A DNA stretch of 58,635 nt from Micromonospora sp. MH99 (GCF_021442385.1 NZ_MUZA01000037.1:1-58635), one strand, 5' to 3'; positions 23,306-32,155 are shown, numbered from the stretch's first letter. The notes: generated by a model not told the origin, from the sequence alone. Translations and numbers: made by a program.

Positions 23306-25297
23306 ATGCACCTGTTCAGGTCCTCGTTGGTGGCTTTGACCACGCTAGCCACCGCAGTACTTGTCGCCGCGCCCCCCGCCGCGGCAGCCGCAGCGAACTA
23401 CTACGTCGACTGTTCCGCGAGCACGTCGGGCAGCGGCACCCAGGCCAGCCCCTGGAACAGCTTCACGCCGGTGAACGCCAGGACGTTCGCCGCCGGAGAC
23501 CAGATCCTGATCCGGCGGGGCACGACCTGCGCCAATCAGCAACTCTTCCCCAAGGGTTCCGGCGCGGCCGGCGCACCGATCGTCATCGACGCGTACGGCA
23601 GCGGCGCCAAGCCGGTGCTGGCTGGTAACGGTGCGGTCGTCGACGTCGTGAAGCTCTACAACCAGCAGTACTGGGAGATCCGCAACCTGGACATCTCCAA
23701 CAAGGGTTCGGCGATCGCCACCCGTCGCGGCGTGCACATCATCCGCGAGAACTCCGGCATCGGCACCTACTACCGGGTGACCGGGCTCAGCGTCCACGAC
23801 GTCAACGGGAACCAGACCAAGAAGGACGACGACGCCAGCGCCGGCATTTTCTTCGAGGTTCTGGGCTACACCACGCAGACGAAGTTCGACGACGTGCTGA
23901 TCAACAACAACACGATCGCCACCGTCGACCGCTACGGCATCCACTTCTGGACCCGCTGGATGGTCCGGCCCGAACTGGCCAACCCCAACTGCGGCTCCAC
24001 CTGCGGCAACTGGCTTCCGCAGACCCGGGTCGTCGTACGCGGCAACACGGTCACCGACATCGGCGGCGACGCCATCGACGTGCACCACACCCAGAGCGCC
24101 CTGGTGGAGAACAACCGGGTCGACGGCTTCCGGGTCCGCGAGCCCGCGCAGTGCGCCGCAGGCATCTGGGGCTGGAACATCAACGACGCCCTGTTCCAGT
24201 TCAACGAGGTGAGCGGCGGCCGGAGCACCTGTGACGGGCAGGGCCTCGACCTGGACGAGGGCAACATCCGCACCATTTACCAGTACAACTACAGCCACGA
24301 CAACGAGGGTGGCTTCATCCTGCTGTGCAACGGCGGGGGTTCCACCACCGCAGACAACATCGTGCGCTACAACATCAGCCAGAACGACCGTGGCCAGATC
24401 TTCGACCTGGTCTGCGGCAAGCTCACCAATACGAAGATCTACAACAACGTCTTCTACGTCGGCCAGGCGGCCCAGATCATCAACAACGGCAACGGCTCGG
24501 CCGGCGCCAACGTGGAGTTCTACAACAACATCTTCTACGTGACCACGACCCAGGCCACCTACAACGCCGGTGCTCTGCTGTTCGACTCCAACGTGTTCTA
24601 CGGCCAGCACCCGGCCGGTGAGCCCACCGACTCGAACAAGATCACGGCCGATCCGCTGTTCGTCGCGCCGGGCACCGCCACCTCGATCAGCGACGCCGGT
24701 GGCTACCGGCTGCGCGCCGGCTCGCCGGCACTGGCCAGTGGCCAGGTCATGACCAACCCGGGCAGCCGGGACTACTTCGGCGGCGTCGTCACCCAGGGGT
24801 GCCGTCCCGACCGGGGCGCCCACCAGCTGAGCACCGTCTGCGTGCCCAGCGCCGGCGTCATCCCCCGCACCGGCTGGTCCCTGAAGTACACGGACAGCCA
24901 GGAGACGACCGCCGAGAACGGGGCGGCCACCAACGCCTTCGACGGCAACCTCAGCACGATCTGGCACACGAAGTACACCGGGGGCAACGCCCCGATGCCC
25001 CACGAGATCCAGATCAACCTCGGTGCGAGCTACTCCGTCTCCGGAATTCGCTACCTGCCCCGGCAGGACAGCGGCTCCGGCGCCGCCAACGGGCGCATCG
25101 GCCAGTACGAGGTCTACGTCAGCACTGACGGCGTCAACTGGGGTACGGCCGTGGCCACCGGCACCTTCGCCAACAACGCCAGCCAGAAGGAGGTCCGGTT
25201 CACCGCCAAGACCGGGCAGTACCTGCGGCTGCGCGCCCTGAGCGAGGTCAACGGCAACCCGTGGACCACCGCCGCGGAGATCTACGCCCTCAACTGA
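23306..25297 (+). CDS. Secreted right-handed beta-helix protein with C-terminal F5/8-type-C domain
   Basis: A 663-residue secreted protein. It has a signal peptide (LATAVLVAAPPAAAAAA, cleaved near residue 30), and the mature start ANYYVDCSASTSGSGTQASPW is typical of parallel beta-helix polysaccharide lyases and hydrolases. The central 400 residues carry Asn-rich turns (for example INNNTIATVDRYGIHFW, VEFYNNIFYV) expected for stacked beta-helix coils. From about residue 520 a discoidin-like carbohydrate-binding domain follows, with AFDGNLSTIWHTKYTGG and QYLRLRALSEVNG. It probably cleaves or binds an extracellular polysaccharide, with the products imported by the transporter just upstream. Whether it is a lyase or a hydrolase cannot be decided from sequence. 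Confidence 0.82.
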   Translation: MHLFRSSLVALTTLATAVLVAAPPAAAAAANYYVDCSASTSGSGTQASPWNSFTPVNARTFAAGDQILIRRGTTCANQQLFPKGSGAAGAPIVIDAYGSGAKPVLAGNGAVVDVVKLYNQQYWEIRNLDISNKGSAIATRRGVHIIRENSGIGTYYRVTGLSVHDVNGNQTKKDDDASAGIFFEVLGYTTQTKFDDVLINNNTIATVDRYGIHFWTRWMVRPELANPNCGSTCGNWLPQTRVVVRGNTVTDIGGDAIDVHHTQSALVENNRVDGFRVREPAQCAAGIWGWNINDALFQFNEVSGGRSTCDGQGLDLDEGNIRTIYQYNYSHDNEGGFILLCNGGGSTTADNIVRYNISQNDRGQIFDLVCGKLTNTKIYNNVFYVGQAAQIINNGNGSAGANVEFYNNIFYVTTTQATYNAGALLFDSNVFYGQHPAGEPTDSNKITADPLFVAPGTATSISDAGGYRLRAGSPALASGQVMTNPGSRDYFGGVVTQGCRPDRGAHQLSTVCVPSAGVIPRTGWSLKYTDSQETTAENGAATNAFDGNLSTIWHTKYTGGNAPMPHEIQINLGASYSVSGIRYLPRQDSGSGAANGRIGQYEVYVSTDGVNWGTAVATGTFANNASQKEVRFTAKTGQYLRLRALSEVNGNPWTTAAEIYALN

Positions 25298-25310
25298 CCG
25301 GGGCGGACCA

Positions 25311-25341
25311 GGGAGCCTCCGGCATCGCGCCGGAGGCTCCC
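25311..25341 (+). terminator. Hairpin terminator after the beta-helix gene
   Basis: GGGAGCCTCCGGC (25311-25323) pairs perfectly with 25329-25341 across a 5-base loop. It lies 13 bases after the stop codon and closes the galactoside locus. Confidence 0.88.
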
Positions 25342-25430
25342 TGCGTGCCCGCCGCCGGTGACGTTCTCGGGTTTCGGCCCGTTACGTTGCGGACCGCGTT
25401 CCACCGGCCCACGGCCGCCCGAGCCAGCGC

Positions 25431-26024
25431 CTACCGCTCCTCGGCCTTCGCGGGGCGGGCGCGGACGTGCAGCCGCTCCCCCTGCGGCCCGAAGAGGCTG
25501 AGCGCCTCCGCGGTGCCGGGACCGGGATTGAAGAAGAGGTGCGGGACGCGGGTGTCGAACTCGGCCACCTCTCCCGGCGTCAGGATGAGGTCGCGGTCAC
25601 CGAGCAGCAGGCGCAGCCGGCCCGAGAGCACGTAGAGCCACTCGTACCCCTCGTGGGCTTGTGGGGTTCGCCCCCCGGCGGACGGGTCCGGCGGGAAGAT
25701 CTGCTTGAACGCTTGGAGGCCGCCCGGTCGGCGGGTCAGCGGCAGGTACGTCACGCCGTGCATGACGATCGGCTTGGGGCGTACGCGGGGGTCGCCGGTG
25801 GCCGGGGCGTCCACCAGCTCGTCGAGCGCCACCTGGTACGCCCGCGCGAGCGGGAGCAGCAGTTCCAGGGTGGGTCGGCGGGTGCCGGACTCCAGCCGGG
25901 ACAGGGTGCTCACCGAGATGCCGGTCAGCTCGGCGAGCTGGGTGAGCGTGGTGCCGCGCTGGTGGCGCAGGGCACGCAGCCGGGGGCCGACGGCCGCCAG
26001 CGCGGCGCTGTCCTCGTTTGCCAT
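25431..26024 (-). CDS. XRE-family regulator with cupin sensor domain
   Basis: A 197-residue regulator. The N-terminal helix-turn-helix is LRALRHQRGTTLTQLAELTG followed by ISVSTLSRLESGTRRPTL. The C-terminal half is a cupin barrel with EGYEWLYVLSGRLRLLLGD and PGEVAEFDTRVPHLFFNPG, a ligand- or metal-binding sensor. The ATG at 26024 is chosen because TATCCT lies 7 bases upstream (leaderless spacing); a frame extending to 26111 would overlap the divergent gene's start. An inverted repeat covers this -10, suggesting autoregulation. It is divergent from the reductase/methyltransferase fusion gene, its likely target. Confidence 0.87.
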   Translation of the reverse strand: MANEDSAALAAVGPRLRALRHQRGTTLTQLAELTGISVSTLSRLESGTRRPTLELLLPLARAYQVALDELVDAPATGDPRVRPKPIVMHGVTYLPLTRRPGGLQAFKQIFPPDPSAGGRTPQAHEGYEWLYVLSGRLRLLLGDRDLILTPGEVAEFDTRVPHLFFNPGPGTAEALSLFGPQGERLHVRARPAKAEER

Positions 26025-26027
26025 AAC

Positions 26028-26043
26028 GGCAAGGATACTTGCC
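26028..26043. promoter_or_regulatory. Operator-like palindrome at the XRE-cupin promoter
   Basis: GGCAAG (26028-26033), GATA, CTTGCC (26038-26043) is a perfect 6+4+6 inverted repeat that covers the predicted -10 (TATCCT, minus strand) of the regulator gene and lies 55 bases upstream of the divergent fusion gene. Confidence 0.5.
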
Positions 26044-26098
26044 ACCCGAACGGCTACGACGGATGGTGGGCTCAGCCGACAAGTAGGGGGACATTCCG

Positions 26099-27661
26099 GT
26101 GGACGAGACATATGACGTGGTGGTCGTGGGCGGCGGCGCGGCCGGGCTCAGCGGAGCCCTGGCGCTGAGCCGGGCCCGGCGGTCGGTGCTGGTGATCGAC
26201 TCCGGCGAGCCCCGCAACGCGCCGGCCGACCACGTGCACAACTACCTGGGCCGGGAGGGGACGCCGCCGGGCGAGCTGCTCGCGGTCGGACGCGCCGAGG
26301 TGGCCGGGTACGGCGGACAGTTCCGCGCCGGCCGGGTCCAGGCCGCGACCCGCGACGACGGTGGCTTCCGGCTCGCCCTCGACGACGGGGCCTCGGTGCG
26401 GGCACGCCGCCTGCTGGTGGCCACCGGGCTCACCGACGAGCTGCCCGACGTGCCCGGCCTGGCGCAGCGATGGGGCCGTGACGTGCTGCACTGTCCGTAC
26501 TGCCACGGCTGGGAGGTGCGGGACCAGCGGGTCGGCGTACTGGCGACCGGGCCGATGTCCGTGCACCAGGCCGAGATGTGGCGGCAGTGGACCTCCGACG
26601 TGCTGCTCCTGCTGCACGACGCCCCGACCCCGGACGAGGAGACGGCCGAGCGGCTGGCCGCCCGGGGCATCGCGGTGGTGCCCGGCCCGGTCGCCGCGCT
26701 GGAGGTCAGCGGGGACGCGCTCAGCGGAGTCCGGCTCGCCGACGGCCGGGTGGTGGCGCTCGACGTGGTGGTGGTCGCGACCCGTACGGCGCCCCGCGCC
26801 GACCTGCTGGTGGGGCTGGGTCTGGCCCCGGAGGAGGTGACGATGGGTGGGCACGTGGTCGGCACCCAGATCCCGGCCGACGCGACCGGGGCGACGACAG
26901 TTCCCGGGGTGTGGGTGGCCGGCAACGTGGCCGACCTGCGCGGTCAGGTCATCACGTCCGCCGCCGCCGGGCTGATGGCCGGGGCGGCGATCAACGCCGA
27001 CCTCATCGCCGAGGACACCCGCGACGCGGTGGCCGCGTACCGGCAGTTGGTGGCCACCACCTTCGAGGAGCCGGCGTGGGAGGAGCGCTACCAGTCCAAG
27101 CCGGCCGTCTGGAGTGGACGTCCGAACCCGCAACTGGTCGCCGAGGCCGCGGACCTGGCCCCGGGGCGGGCGCTGGACGTGGGCAGCGGCGAGGGCGCTG
27201 ACGCGGTGTGGCTGGCCGAGCGCGGCTGGCGGGTGACCGCGGTGGACATCTCGACCACCGCGCTGACCCGGGCCGCCGAGCACGCCGAGACCGCAGGGGT
27301 GGCTGACCGGATCGAGTTCACGCACACCGACCTGCGCGACAAGCCGCCCGCCGAGGAGGCGTACGACCTGGTGTCGGCGCAGTTCATGCACCTGCCCCCG
27401 ACGCAGCGGCGTGAGTTGTTCGCCAGGCTGGCCGACGCGGTGGCCCCGGGCGGCGTGCTGCTGATCGTCGGGCACCACCCGTCGGACCTGTGGACGTCGG
27501 GGCACCGGATGCACATGCCGGACATGATGTACACCGCCGAGGACGTGGCCGCCTCGCTGGACCCGACCCGGTGGGACGTGCTCGTCACCGACACCCGCCC
27601 CCGCCCCGGCCCCAACGACGTCGTCCACCACGACGCGGTGCTGCTGGCCCGCCGCCGCTGA
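26099..27661 (+). CDS. Thioredoxin-reductase-like flavoprotein fused to SAM-dependent methyltransferase
   Basis: A 520-residue two-domain protein. Residues 1 to about 310 form a thioredoxin-reductase-type FAD/NAD(P)H fold: YDVVVVGGGAAGLSGALAL binds FAD, HCPYCHGW gives a CxxC redox pair (Cys132, Cys135), and PGVWVAGNVADLRGQVITS is the second FAD motif. From about residue 330 a class I methyltransferase follows, with ALDVGSGEGADAVWLAERGW, the acidic residue in VTAVDIST, and FTHTDLRDKPP. Such fusions are known in actinobacteria, but the linked reaction is not established; redox-controlled methylation or detoxification is possible. The GTG at 26099 has AGGGGG upstream. It is probably controlled by the divergent XRE-cupin protein. 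Confidence 0.87.
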   Translation: MDETYDVVVVGGGAAGLSGALALSRARRSVLVIDSGEPRNAPADHVHNYLGREGTPPGELLAVGRAEVAGYGGQFRAGRVQAATRDDGGFRLALDDGASVRARRLLVATGLTDELPDVPGLAQRWGRDVLHCPYCHGWEVRDQRVGVLATGPMSVHQAEMWRQWTSDVLLLLHDAPTPDEETAERLAARGIAVVPGPVAALEVSGDALSGVRLADGRVVALDVVVVATRTAPRADLLVGLGLAPEEVTMGGHVVGTQIPADATGATTVPGVWVAGNVADLRGQVITSAAAGLMAGAAINADLIAEDTRDAVAAYRQLVATTFEEPAWEERYQSKPAVWSGRPNPQLVAEAADLAPGRALDVGSGEGADAVWLAERGWRVTAVDISTTALTRAAEHAETAGVADRIEFTHTDLRDKPPAEEAYDLVSAQFMHLPPTQRRELFARLADAVAPGGVLLIVGHHPSDLWTSGHRMHMPDMMYTAEDVAASLDPTRWDVLVTDTRPRPGPNDVVHHDAVLLARRR

Positions 27662-27667
27662 GCCCGC

Positions 27668-27742
27668 GTCGATCATGGAGTCGTGGTGGATGACAAGAGC
27701 CGCGGATCAGGGCTTTCCGGGCACCACGGCTCCATGATCGAC
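27668..27742. repeat. Long imperfect palindrome (21-bp arms)
   Basis: Bases 27668-27688 (starting GTCGATCATGGAGTCGTGGT) and the reverse complement of 27722-27742 match at 20 of 21 positions, with 33 bases between them. It begins 7 bases after a stop codon in an intergenic space. I recall similar GATCATGGAG-type palindromes as dispersed in Micromonospora genomes; copy number cannot be checked here. Confidence 0.85.
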
Positions 27743-27873
27743 CAAGGAGCGGGGCCGAGGCGGGGCGGGCCTTCGCACGGGGGTGGGCTCGGCGGTAGCG
27801 TTGCGCCACACTCACGGCCCGCAGGGGCGGTTGACCGCCGGCCCTGACGCCCCGATCGTACGGAGGATGGTGC

Positions 27874-29598
27874 ATGTCCATCGGCGCTGAGCCGCTCGCA
27901 GCACGCGACGACGCGGCCTCGCGGCCGAGCTTCGAGCTCACCCTGCGCGGCTACGACAAACGCCAGGTGGACCGACACCTGGAGCAGCTCGACGGCCAGA
28001 TCGCGATGCTCAGCGGCGAGCACGGACGCTCCGCGGTGCGAGTCCGTGAGCTGACCGCCGAGGTGCAGCGGCTGCGCGCCGAACTGGCCGAGCTGCACGA
28101 GCAGCCGGTGCAGGTGGACCGCGCCTCGTTCCAGGATCTGGGCCCGATGGTCGGCGAGATTCTGACCCTCGCCGAGAAGCAGGCCGCCCTCATCACCGAG
28201 TCGGCCAGCGACCGGGCCAACGAGCTGCGCACCGAGGCCGAGCAGATCCTCGCCGACACCCGCGAGCGGGCCGCGCAGGCACGCCACGACCTGTCGGAGG
28301 AGCTGGCCGCGCGACGCGCCGAGCAGGAGCAGGCGTACGAGGAGCGGCGTGCCGTGGCCGAGGCCGAGTTGACCGCGATCCGGGAGCGCGCCGAGCAGTT
28401 GCGCGCCGACGGGGAGGCCGCGCACGAGCGCGCCCAGCACGAGGCGAAGCGCACCACCGAACAGAGCGCTCAGCAGCTCAACCAGACCCGGGTCGCCGCC
28501 GATGCCCTGATGAAGTCCGCCCGCACCCAGATCCAGCAGGAGGTCCAGGCCGCCCGGGCCAAGAACCAGCAGGAGATGGCCCAGTGGCAGGCCGGGGTGG
28601 AGCGCGAGGTCGCCGAGCGACGCAGCGCCGCCGAGCAGGAGATCGCCGAGTTGCAGGCCGCGGCCCAGGAGGAGCTGGCCGAGCAGCGCAGCTCCACCGA
28701 GCAGCAGATCGCCGCGCTGCTGGCCGAGGCGCAACAGCACGTGACCGAGCTGCGTAACCGGGCCGACGAGCAGGCGGCCAGCCACCAGGAGCAGCTGACC
28801 GCGCTCCAGCAGGAGATCGAGGAGCGCCGGCAGGAGTCGGACCAGCTGCACGCAGAGCTGGAAACCGCCCAGCAGCAGCTCGCGGAGGTGCGCCACGAGG
28901 GCGAGACCCTGGAGAACGAGCTGTCCCGCCTCCAGCAGCGGTTGAGCGAGGTGCGTCGGGACCTGACCGCCGAGGCGACCCGGCTGGACGAGGCGCGACG
29001 GGCCGGAGATTCCGCCGAGCGGCACGCCAAGGAGGTCCGCGCCCGGGTGCAGCGCGAGGCGAAGCGGGTGGCCGACCTGGCCGCCGCCGCCGTGATGGCC
29101 GCCGCGGCCGGCGGCACGGAGACCGCCGAGTACCCGATGGTCGGTTCCCGGTCGAACCAGTCCCGCACGAACGTGGAGCTGCTCCCCGTGGACCGGCCCG
29201 CGAACGATCGCGCCGAGGCCGACCGCGCGGACGCCGACCGCGCCGACACCGACCGGACCGACGCCGACCGGACCAACGCGGACGACACCCGGGCCGAGGT
29301 CGAGCACGCCGACGCCGAGCACGGCAACGGTCGGCACGCCGACGCCGAACACGCCAACGGTCAGCACGCCGACGGCGAGCACGCCAACGGTCAGCACGTC
29401 GGTGTCGACCACGCCGACGGCGAGCGGCCCGGTCGGCCGCCCCTGCGGTACCCGGTGGAGCCGGCCGATCAGACGGCCACGTCGGGGTCGCCCACCAACG
29501 ACGCCGAGCGGATCTTCACGCGGCCCGAGCCGCCGACGCCCGTACCGTTCCTGGCCTTCGGGCAACCGGTCAGCGACAACGGCACCGCCCGGCACTGA
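27874..29598 (+). CDS. DivIVA-like long coiled-coil protein with repetitive acidic tail
   Basis: A 574-residue cytoplasmic coiled-coil protein. The start FELTLRGYDKRQVDRHLEQL matches the DivIVA N-terminal segment (FxxxxRGYdxxQVDxfl), which targets curved or polar membrane. A continuous heptad region rich in Glu, Gln, Ala and Arg runs from about residue 30 to 400. The last 160 residues are disordered, with degenerate repeats of ADRAD/TDRTD and then HADAEHANGQ. Related actinobacterial proteins (DivIVA, Scy, FilP) organise polar growth and cytoskeleton; a similar role is likely. No clear ribosome site beyond GGAGG about 9 bases before the ATG (CGGAGGATGGTGC). It stands alone. Confidence 0.83.
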   Translation: MSIGAEPLAARDDAASRPSFELTLRGYDKRQVDRHLEQLDGQIAMLSGEHGRSAVRVRELTAEVQRLRAELAELHEQPVQVDRASFQDLGPMVGEILTLAEKQAALITESASDRANELRTEAEQILADTRERAAQARHDLSEELAARRAEQEQAYEERRAVAEAELTAIRERAEQLRADGEAAHERAQHEAKRTTEQSAQQLNQTRVAADALMKSARTQIQQEVQAARAKNQQEMAQWQAGVEREVAERRSAAEQEIAELQAAAQEELAEQRSSTEQQIAALLAEAQQHVTELRNRADEQAASHQEQLTALQQEIEERRQESDQLHAELETAQQQLAEVRHEGETLENELSRLQQRLSEVRRDLTAEATRLDEARRAGDSAERHAKEVRARVQREAKRVADLAAAAVMAAAAGGTETAEYPMVGSRSNQSRTNVELLPVDRPANDRAEADRADADRADTDRTDADRTNADDTRAEVEHADAEHGNGRHADAEHANGQHADGEHANGQHVGVDHADGERPGRPPLRYPVEPADQTATSGSPTNDAERIFTRPEPPTPVPFLAFGQPVSDNGTARH

Positions 29599-29617
29599 CC
29601 CCGCCTTCTGTCGACCC

Positions 29618-29645
29618 GGGCCCCGCGCAGCGGCGCGTGGGGCCC
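29618..29645 (+). terminator. Hairpin terminator after the DivIVA-like gene
   Basis: An 11-bp stem, 29618-29628 with 29635-29645, containing one G-T pair and a 6-base loop, starting 19 bases after the stop codon. Confidence 0.75.
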
Positions 29646-29753
29646 GAGCTCGCGGTTCGGCGCGGCCAGGCCGGCCCGTCGTCGACGGTGGCCTACACCG
29701 GATCTGCGCGCCGTGTTCGCGATACGCCCACAATCCGCTGTTTGGATGGGCCG

Positions 29754-30530
29754 ATGAGCCACCACCCGAGCGCGACGCCCACCGCCGCCGATCAGATCGC
29801 GTACCTCGACACGGCCGCGGCCACCGCTGTAGGACGCGACTACAAGAGGCGTGCCCTCGACGCCCTCGATCTGCGGCCGGGGCACACGGTGGTGGACGTC
29901 GGCTGCGGCCCGGGGACCGATCTCGGACGGCTGGCCGACGCCGTGCAGGCCGGCGGCCGGGTTGTCGGAGTCGACAGTGACGCGCGGATGCTCGCCGAGG
30001 CCGGTCGGCGGCTGACCGACCGGCCCACGATCGGCCTGCGCGCGGGCGACGCGCACGCGCTTCCGCTGGACGACACCAGCATGGACCGGGCCCGGATCGA
30101 CCGGGTCCTCATGCACGTCGCGGATCCCGCGATGGTGCTGAGGGAGGTTCGTCGGGTGCTGCGCCCGGGTGGTGTGCTCGCGCTGACCGAGCCGGACTGG
30201 GACACCCTCGCGGTCGCCGACGAGGACGTGCGGACGAGCCGCGGCTTCGCCCGCTTCGTCGCGGGGCGGGTGCGGAACGCGACTGTCGGACGGGAGCTGG
30301 TCCGGCTGTCGGCGCGGGCTGGCCTGCGGGTGAGATCGGTCGAGGCGATCGCCGTCGTCTTTCGGGACTTCGACACGGCGGACCGGATCCTGGGGCTGCG
30401 GCGCAATTCGGCCCGCGCCGTCGCGGCCGGCGCGCTGGCCGACGCGGACGTGCAGCCGTGGCTGCGACGTCTCACGAACGGTCCCCTGCTGGCGGGGTTC
30501 ACCCTGTACCTGGTCACGGCCGAAGCTTGA
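29754..30530 (+). CDS. Methyltransferase, UbiE/arsenite-type class I
   Basis: A 258-residue SAM-dependent methyltransferase. Motif I is HTVVDVGCGPGTDLGRLA, the acidic residue is in VVGVDSDARML, and DRARIDRVLMHVADPAM with VLRPGGVLALTEPDWDTLA cover the later motifs. The N-terminal part AAATAVGRDYKRRALDALDL is typical of stand-alone small-molecule methyltransferases. The ATG at 29754 is the likely start, since the frame upstream does not look coding. It has no close partner, and the substrate is unknown. The spacer that follows (30531-30717) shows nothing recognisable. Confidence 0.8.
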   Translation: MSHHPSATPTAADQIAYLDTAAATAVGRDYKRRALDALDLRPGHTVVDVGCGPGTDLGRLADAVQAGGRVVGVDSDARMLAEAGRRLTDRPTIGLRAGDAHALPLDDTSMDRARIDRVLMHVADPAMVLREVRRVLRPGGVLALTEPDWDTLAVADEDVRTSRGFARFVAGRVRNATVGRELVRLSARAGLRVRSVEAIAVVFRDFDTADRILGLRRNSARAVAAGALADADVQPWLRRLTNGPLLAGFTLYLVTAEA

Positions 30531-30717
30531 CGCCGCGCGGCGGTCCGGTCCCGACTCGGCGCCGCACCGTCGTCGGGCACGACGCACCGGGGACGATTCT
30601 GCACCGAACCATCCCGAACGTGGCGCCGGAGCTGGCAGGCTGGGTTGGCCGACACGCACCGACCGCCGCTGGCCCGACCGGCGACCCAGGAGCGCCTCGT
30701 GGCCGGAAGGAGCGCCA

Positions 30718-32112
30718 GTGACCGACCAACCGGAGGACTTCGACCTGCTCGTCGTGGGCGGCGGCAAGGCCGGCAAGACGCTGAGCATGGACGTTGCCCG
30801 GTCCGGCCGTCGGGTGGCGATGGTGGAGCGCGGCATGATCGGCGGTAGCTGCATCAACGTCGCGTGCATCCCCACGAAGGCCCTGGTGACGAGCGCGCGG
30901 GCGGCCCGCCAGCTGCGCCACGCCGCCGCGCTCGGCGTCGTGGTCGAGGGCGGGCATGTCGACGTGGACCTGCTGCGGGCGCACAAGCAGGACGTCGTCG
31001 AGGGCATGGTCGCCGCCAACCGGCAGCAGTTCCTCGACTCGGGCCTGCACCTGGTGATCGGCCAGGCCCGCTTCGTGGCCGAGCGGACCGTGCGGGTGTC
31101 ACTGGCCGACGGCGGCGAACGACTACTGCGCGGCGACGACGTGGTCGTCAACACGGGCACCCGGCCGTACCTGCCGTCCGTACCCGGAATGGCCGAGGCC
31201 GGGGTGCTGACCAGCGACGACCTGCTGCGCCTGGACCGGCTGCCGGCACGACTGGTGGTGCTCGGCGGTGGCACCGTCGGGGTGGAGTTCGCGCAGATGT
31301 TCGCGTCGTTCGGCAGCGCGGTGACGGTGATCGAAGGCGGTCCCCAGCTGCTGACCCGGGAGGACCCCGACATCGGCGACGCGATGATGCGGGTCTTCCT
31401 CGACGACGGCATCGACGTACGCGTCGGGGTGACTGTCGCCCGGGTCGACCGCGACGCCGACGGTACGGCCCGGATCACGCTCGACGACGGCAGCGTGGTG
31501 ACCGGTGACGACGTGCTGGTGGCGGCCGGCCGGGCGCCGGTCACCGACGGGCTCGGGCTGGACGCGGCAGGTGTCCGACTCAACGACAGGGGCTTCGTGC
31601 TGGTCGACGAGTACCTGCGCACCAGCGCCGAGCGAACGTGGGCGGCCGGGGACGTCGCGGGCAGCCCGCAGTTCACCCACGCCTCTCTCGACGACTATCG
31701 GATCATCCGGGCGAACCTGGCCGGTGCGCAGCGCAGCACGGCGGGGAGGCTCATCCCGTACACCGTCTTCACCACCCCGGAGCTGGCGCGGGTCGGTCTC
31801 AGCGAGAGCGACGCGCGCCGCGCCGGGTACGACGTCCAGGTGGCCCACCTGCCCGTCGCCGCGATCCCCCGGGCCCGCACCCTGCGCCAGACGCAGGGCA
31901 TGTGGAAGGCGGTGATCGACGCCCGGACCGACCAGATCCTGGGCGCGGCGCTGCTCGGCCCGGAGGCGGGCGAGGTGATCACCTCGGTGCAGCTGGCCAT
32001 GCTCGCCGGCATGCCGTGGACCGCGCTGCGGGACGCGGTCATCACGCATCCGACGATGGCCGAGGGCCTCAACCTGCTCTTCGCGTCGCTGACGTCCCGC
32101 CCGGTGCGCTGA
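30718..32112 (+). CDS. Pyridine nucleotide-disulfide oxidoreductase (dihydrolipoamide dehydrogenase/mercuric reductase-like)
   Basis: A 464-residue FAD/NAD(P)H flavoenzyme. It has LLVVGGGKAGKTLSMDV for FAD, the redox-active disulfide in GGSCINVACIPTKAL (Cys45, Cys50), LVVLGGGTVGVEFAQMF for the pyridine nucleotide, TWAAGDVAGSPQFTH, and the C-terminal catalytic HPTMAEGLN. It lacks an N-terminal metal-binding domain, and there are no mer genes or 2-oxo-acid dehydrogenase genes nearby, so it is best described as a general disulfide or quinone reductase of this family. The GTG at 30718 has GGAAGGAG upstream. A 23-bp tandem duplication begins just before its stop codon. Confidence 0.86.
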   Translation: MTDQPEDFDLLVVGGGKAGKTLSMDVARSGRRVAMVERGMIGGSCINVACIPTKALVTSARAARQLRHAAALGVVVEGGHVDVDLLRAHKQDVVEGMVAANRQQFLDSGLHLVIGQARFVAERTVRVSLADGGERLLRGDDVVVNTGTRPYLPSVPGMAEAGVLTSDDLLRLDRLPARLVVLGGGTVGVEFAQMFASFGSAVTVIEGGPQLLTREDPDIGDAMMRVFLDDGIDVRVGVTVARVDRDADGTARITLDDGSVVTGDDVLVAAGRAPVTDGLGLDAAGVRLNDRGFVLVDEYLRTSAERTWAAGDVAGSPQFTHASLDDYRIIRANLAGAQRSTAGRLIPYTVFTTPELARVGLSESDARRAGYDVQVAHLPVAAIPRARTLRQTQGMWKAVIDARTDQILGAALLGPEAGEVITSVQLAMLAGMPWTALRDAVITHPTMAEGLNLLFASLTSRPVR

Positions 32113-32139
32113 GCACGTCCCACCCGGTGCGCTGAGCAC
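32094..32139. repeat. Tandem 23-bp duplication over a stop codon
   Basis: Bases 32094-32116 and 32117-32139 are copies of the same 23-base unit differing at one position (GTCCCGCCCGG against GTCCCACCCGG), followed by the first bases of a third copy. The first copy includes the last codons and the TGA of the flavoenzyme gene. Confidence 0.9.
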
Positions 32140-32155
32140 GTCCCGCCGGGCGAGG

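Noticed and set aside
27668..27742. Insertion sequence ends
   Set aside because: The inverted arms are only 33 bases apart and no transposase gene lies between or near them.
27874..29598. SMC/MukB-type chromosome protein
   Set aside because: The long coiled coil lacks Walker A and B motifs and starts with the DivIVA-type RGYDKRQVD segment.
30718..32112. Mercuric reductase (merA)
   Set aside because: The CxxxxC and HPT motifs are shared by the whole family; there is no N-terminal metal domain, no C-terminal vicinal cysteines and no mer genes nearby.
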